DNA from: Bordetella parapertussis
Lineage (GTDB): Bacteria; Pseudomonadota; Gammaproteobacteria; Burkholderiales; Burkholderiaceae_C
Length of the DNA stretch: 7,579 nt
NCBI GenBank assembly: GCA_943328885.2
Contig: CALQBT020000115.1
Coordinates: 1 to 7,579 of the forward strand
Direction of reading: 5' to 3'
Shown here piece by piece: positions 5,726 through 7,579 of the stretch. The position numbers and the translations under genes were made by a program. The stretch's first letter is position 1. Each line of letters begins with the position of its first letter. The notes under the pieces were generated by a model. That model made no database searches, was not told where the DNA came from, and was given only the letters and a program-made list of their open reading frames with translations.

Positions 5726-5768
5726 TCGTCAATTGCATCGCAAAACAAGCAATATGTTGCATTGCAAC
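5711..5768. promoter_or_regulatory. Candidate BoxR operator array upstream of boxC
   Basis: A cluster of TGCA-containing elements: ATTGTGCAC (5711-5719, against the -10 box), TTGCAT (5733-5738, at the start site), the 17-bp element AAGCAATATGTTGCATT (5747-5763) holding GCA-N6-TGC, and the overlapping palindrome GTTGCA-T-TGCAAC (5756-5768). The same first and third elements occur in the bclA/boxR region in the same order. TGCA repeats are the known signature of BzdR/BoxR operators, and the position from -10 to the leader fits repression by blocking polymerase. Confidence 0.55.
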
Positions 5769-5785
5769 ACCACGGAGATTGGGCC

Positions 5786-7444
5786 ATGAGCATCACCAGC
5801 CGCGTCGAGTACCAGACCGACCCCTCGCAGTACAAGCACTGGAAGCTGCGCTTGGACGGCCCCATCGCCACGCTGCTGGCCGACTTCGACGAGAACGCCG
5901 GTCTGCGGCCGGGCTACAAGCTCAAGCTCAACAGCTACGACCTGGGCGTCGACATCGAGTTGAGCGACGCGATCAACCGGATCCGCTTCGAGCACCCGGA
6001 GGTGGGCTGCGTGGTGCTGACCAGCGCCCGCGACAAGGTGTTCTGCTCGGGCGCCAACATCTTCATGCTCGGCGTGTCGACCCATTCTTGGAAGGTGAAT
6101 TTCTGCAAGTTCACCAACGAGACGCGCAATGGGCTCGAAGACGCCAGCCGGCACAGCGGGCTGAAGTTTCTGGCCGCCGTCAACGGCGCCTGTGCTGGCG
6201 GCGGCTACGAGCTGGCGCTGGCCTGCGACGAGATCATCCTGGTCGACGACCGCTCGAGCGCGGTCAGCCTGCCCGAGGTGCCGCTGCTCGGTGTGCTGCC
6301 CGGCACGGGTGGCCTGACCCGGGTCACCGACAAGCGCCGGGTGCGCCACGACCTCGCCGATCTGTTCTGCACCAGCGTCGAGGGGGTGCGTGGCCAGAAG
6401 GCCAAGGATTGGCGGCTGGTCGACGACATCGCCAAGCCGGCGGTGTTTGCTGCGCAGGTGCAGCAGCGCGCGCTGGCCTTGGCTTCGCAGAGCGATCGGC
6501 CAGCCGATGGACGTGGCGTCGCGCTGAGCCGGATCGCCTGCGAGATCGAGACCGACGCACTGCGCTACGCACATGTCACGGTCGAAATCGACCGGGCCAA
6601 GCGGGTCGCGAGCTGGACCATCAAGGGTCCGGGCCCGGCGCAGCCGCAAGACATCGCTGCGATCGAGGCTGCAGGCGCCGCCTGGTACCCGCTGGCGATG
6701 GCGCGCGATCTCGACGACGCAATCCTGCAGATGCGCACCAACGAACTCGAGATCGGCACCTGGCTGATCAAGACCGAGGGCGAGCTTGCTGCGGTGCTGG
6801 CCCTGGACGCCACGCTGCTGGCGCATCAGGACCATTGGCTGGTGCGCGAGACCATGGGCTTGCTGCGCCGCACGTTCAGCCGGCTCGACCTGAGCTCGCG
6901 CAGCCTGTTTGCGCTGATCGAGCCGGGATCTTGTTTTGCCGGCAGCTTGCTCGAGTTGGCGCTGGCCTGCGACCGCAGCTACCAGCTGATGCTGCCTGAT
7001 GACGCCGAGCGAACGCCCAAGATCGCGGTCAGCGAAGCCAACTTCAGCCTCTACCCGATGGTCACCGGCCAGAGCCGGCTGGGCCGCCGCTTCTACGACG
7101 AAGCGCCCGCGTTGGCGGCCTTGCGCGCACGACTTGGCCAGCCTCTCGACGCCGACGCGGCGTTCAAGCTGGGACTGGTCACCAGCAATCCTGACGACAT
7201 CGACTGGACTGACGAATTGCGCATCGCGGTCGAGGAGCGGGTGGCGATGTCGCCAGATGCGCTGACCGGCCTCGAAGCCAACCTGCGATTCAATGGTCCC
7301 GAGAACATGTTCACCCGCGTCTTCGGCCGCCTGACGGCCTGGCAGAACTGGATCTTCCAGCGCCCGAATGCGGTCGGTGAAAAAGGCGCGCTCAAGGTCT
7401 ACGGCAAGGGCGACAAGGCCCAGTTCGACTGGCAGCGAGTCTAG
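5786..7444 (+). CDS. boxC: 2,3-epoxybenzoyl-CoA dihydrolase (ring-opening BoxC)
   Basis: Opens 2,3-epoxybenzoyl-CoA hydrolytically to 3,4-dehydroadipyl-CoA semialdehyde plus formate, without oxygen. It has 552 residues, near the usual length of about 550-560. ATG 5786 is preferred because GGAGA (5774-5778) lies 7 nt upstream and MSITSRVEYQTDPSQYKHW is the family N-terminus; ATG 5714 would start inside the operator. The N-terminal crotonase-like domain has the oxyanion-hole segment FCSGANIFMLG (86-96), NGACAGGGYELALACDE (133-149) and SLPEVPLLGVLPGTGG (161-176). C107, E142 and E164 correspond, with an offset of four, to C111, E146 and E168 that I recall as active-site residues of the Burkholderia xenovorans enzyme. 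A second crotonase-like half has CFAGSLLELALACDR (383-397). First gene of the boxC-boxB unit, followed by a 90-bp gap with a hairpin. Confidence 0.97.
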   Translation: MSITSRVEYQTDPSQYKHWKLRLDGPIATLLADFDENAGLRPGYKLKLNSYDLGVDIELSDAINRIRFEHPEVGCVVLTSARDKVFCSGANIFMLGVSTHSWKVNFCKFTNETRNGLEDASRHSGLKFLAAVNGACAGGGYELALACDEIILVDDRSSAVSLPEVPLLGVLPGTGGLTRVTDKRRVRHDLADLFCTSVEGVRGQKAKDWRLVDDIAKPAVFAAQVQQRALALASQSDRPADGRGVALSRIACEIETDALRYAHVTVEIDRAKRVASWTIKGPGPAQPQDIAAIEAAGAAWYPLAMARDLDDAILQMRTNELEIGTWLIKTEGELAAVLALDATLLAHQDHWLVRETMGLLRRTFSRLDLSSRSLFALIEPGSCFAGSLLELALACDRSYQLMLPDDAERTPKIAVSEANFSLYPMVTGQSRLGRRFYDEAPALAALRARLGQPLDADAAFKLGLVTSNPDDIDWTDELRIAVEERVAMSPDALTGLEANLRFNGPENMFTRVFGRLTAWQNWIFQRPNAVGEKGALKVYGKGDKAQFDWQRV

Positions 7445-7462
7445 AAATCACCAGGAAAGTTG

Positions 7463-7491
7463 TGCGGCGCGAGTCCGGGTGGCGCGCCGCA
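7463..7491 (+). repeat. Strong hairpin between boxC and boxB
   Basis: Perfect 9-bp GC-rich arms TGCGGCGCG (7463-7471) and CGCGCCGCA (7483-7491) around an 11-nt loop, starting 18 nt after the boxC stop. No T-run follows, so it is unlikely to end all transcription. It more plausibly protects the boxC message 3' end or sets the BoxC to BoxB ratio by processing or partial attenuation. Role inferred; the structure itself is plain in the sequence. Confidence 0.65.
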
Positions 7492-7534
7492 ACCGCAAGC
7501 CATCCACCGAAGCCAACAGCAACGGAAGACCGAT

Positions 7535-7579
7535 ATGTCAGCGATCAACTACAGCGAGAAGATCCCCAACAACGTCAAC
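7535..7579 (+). CDS. boxB: Benzoyl-CoA 2,3-epoxidase oxygenase subunit BoxB, partial (N-terminus only)
   Basis: Only the first 15 codons are present (MSAINYSEKIPNNVN), cut by the right edge. The INYSxxIPNNVN sequence is the conserved start of BoxB, the diiron oxygenase component that with the reductase BoxA and NADPH converts benzoyl-CoA to its 2,3-epoxide. GGAAGA at 7524-7529 lies 5 nt before the ATG. It sits 90 bp after boxC on the same strand with no new promoter seen, so it is probably in the same operon. Gene order boxC-boxB is common in betaproteobacterial box clusters, usually followed by boxA. No catalytic residue is visible in this fragment. Confidence 0.88.
   Translation, partial: MSAINYSEKIPNNVN

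Noticed and set aside
5714..5785. boxC start at ATG 5714
   Set aside because: This ATG lies within the -10/operator region upstream of the predicted transcription start and adds 24 residues not seen in BoxC; ATG 5786 has GGAGA at proper spacing.
5729..6835. 368-codon open frame on the minus strand opposite boxC
   Set aside because: Shadow frame; low-complexity composition without recognisable domain, running through the boxC promoter and coding region.
7463..7491. Rho-independent terminator after boxC
   Set aside because: The stem is strong but no T-run follows, and boxB needs the boxC transcript because no promoter was found in the gap.

Overview
The window is the core of a benzoyl-CoA oxidation (box) gene cluster, the aerobic CoA-dependent route for benzoate breakdown. 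High GC content, codon use, the gene set and the BoxR-type regulator suggest a betaproteobacterium, probably Burkholderiales; the genus cannot be fixed from this sequence.

Layout. Positions 1-4471 are a leftward (minus-strand) block, in transcription order: benzoate-CoA ligase (bclA, 4471-2858), an alpha/beta hydrolase (2861-2064), a periplasmic substrate-binding protein of the branched-chain amino acid ABC type (2067-892) and a LivH-type permease that runs off the left edge (749 to <1). The first three genes overlap by 4 bp at each junction (GTGA, then ATGA), so they are one tightly coupled operon. Positions 4472-4635 are a divergent control region. The rightward block is boxR (4636-5622, an XRE helix-turn-helix fused to a shikimate-kinase-like domain), a 163-bp control region, boxC (5786-7444) and the first 15 codons of boxB (from 7535).

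How it works together. The ABC transporter probably imports benzoate or a related aromatic acid and BclA activates it to benzoyl-CoA. BoxA/BoxB (boxB starts here, boxA lies outside) epoxidise the ring and BoxC opens it with loss of formate. The hydrolase is an accessory enzyme of unknown substrate. BoxR is expected to repress the cluster until benzoyl-CoA binds its kinase-like domain.

The genes form a recognisable known system, and I do not see a wholly new one. The least described content is in the two control regions. They share an 8-mer (ATTGTGCA) and a 17-bp element with a GCA-N6-TGC core, in the same order and orientation. The bclA and boxR promoters appear to face each other with adjacent start sites. 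A perfect 14-bp FNR/FixK-like palindrome sits over the boxC -35 box. BoxR also carries an unusual Pro/Val-rich N-terminus encoded by a GCCGGT hexamer repeat. No tRNA, rRNA, CRISPR array, insertion sequence or attachment site was seen, and no gene-free stretch exceeds 300 bases.
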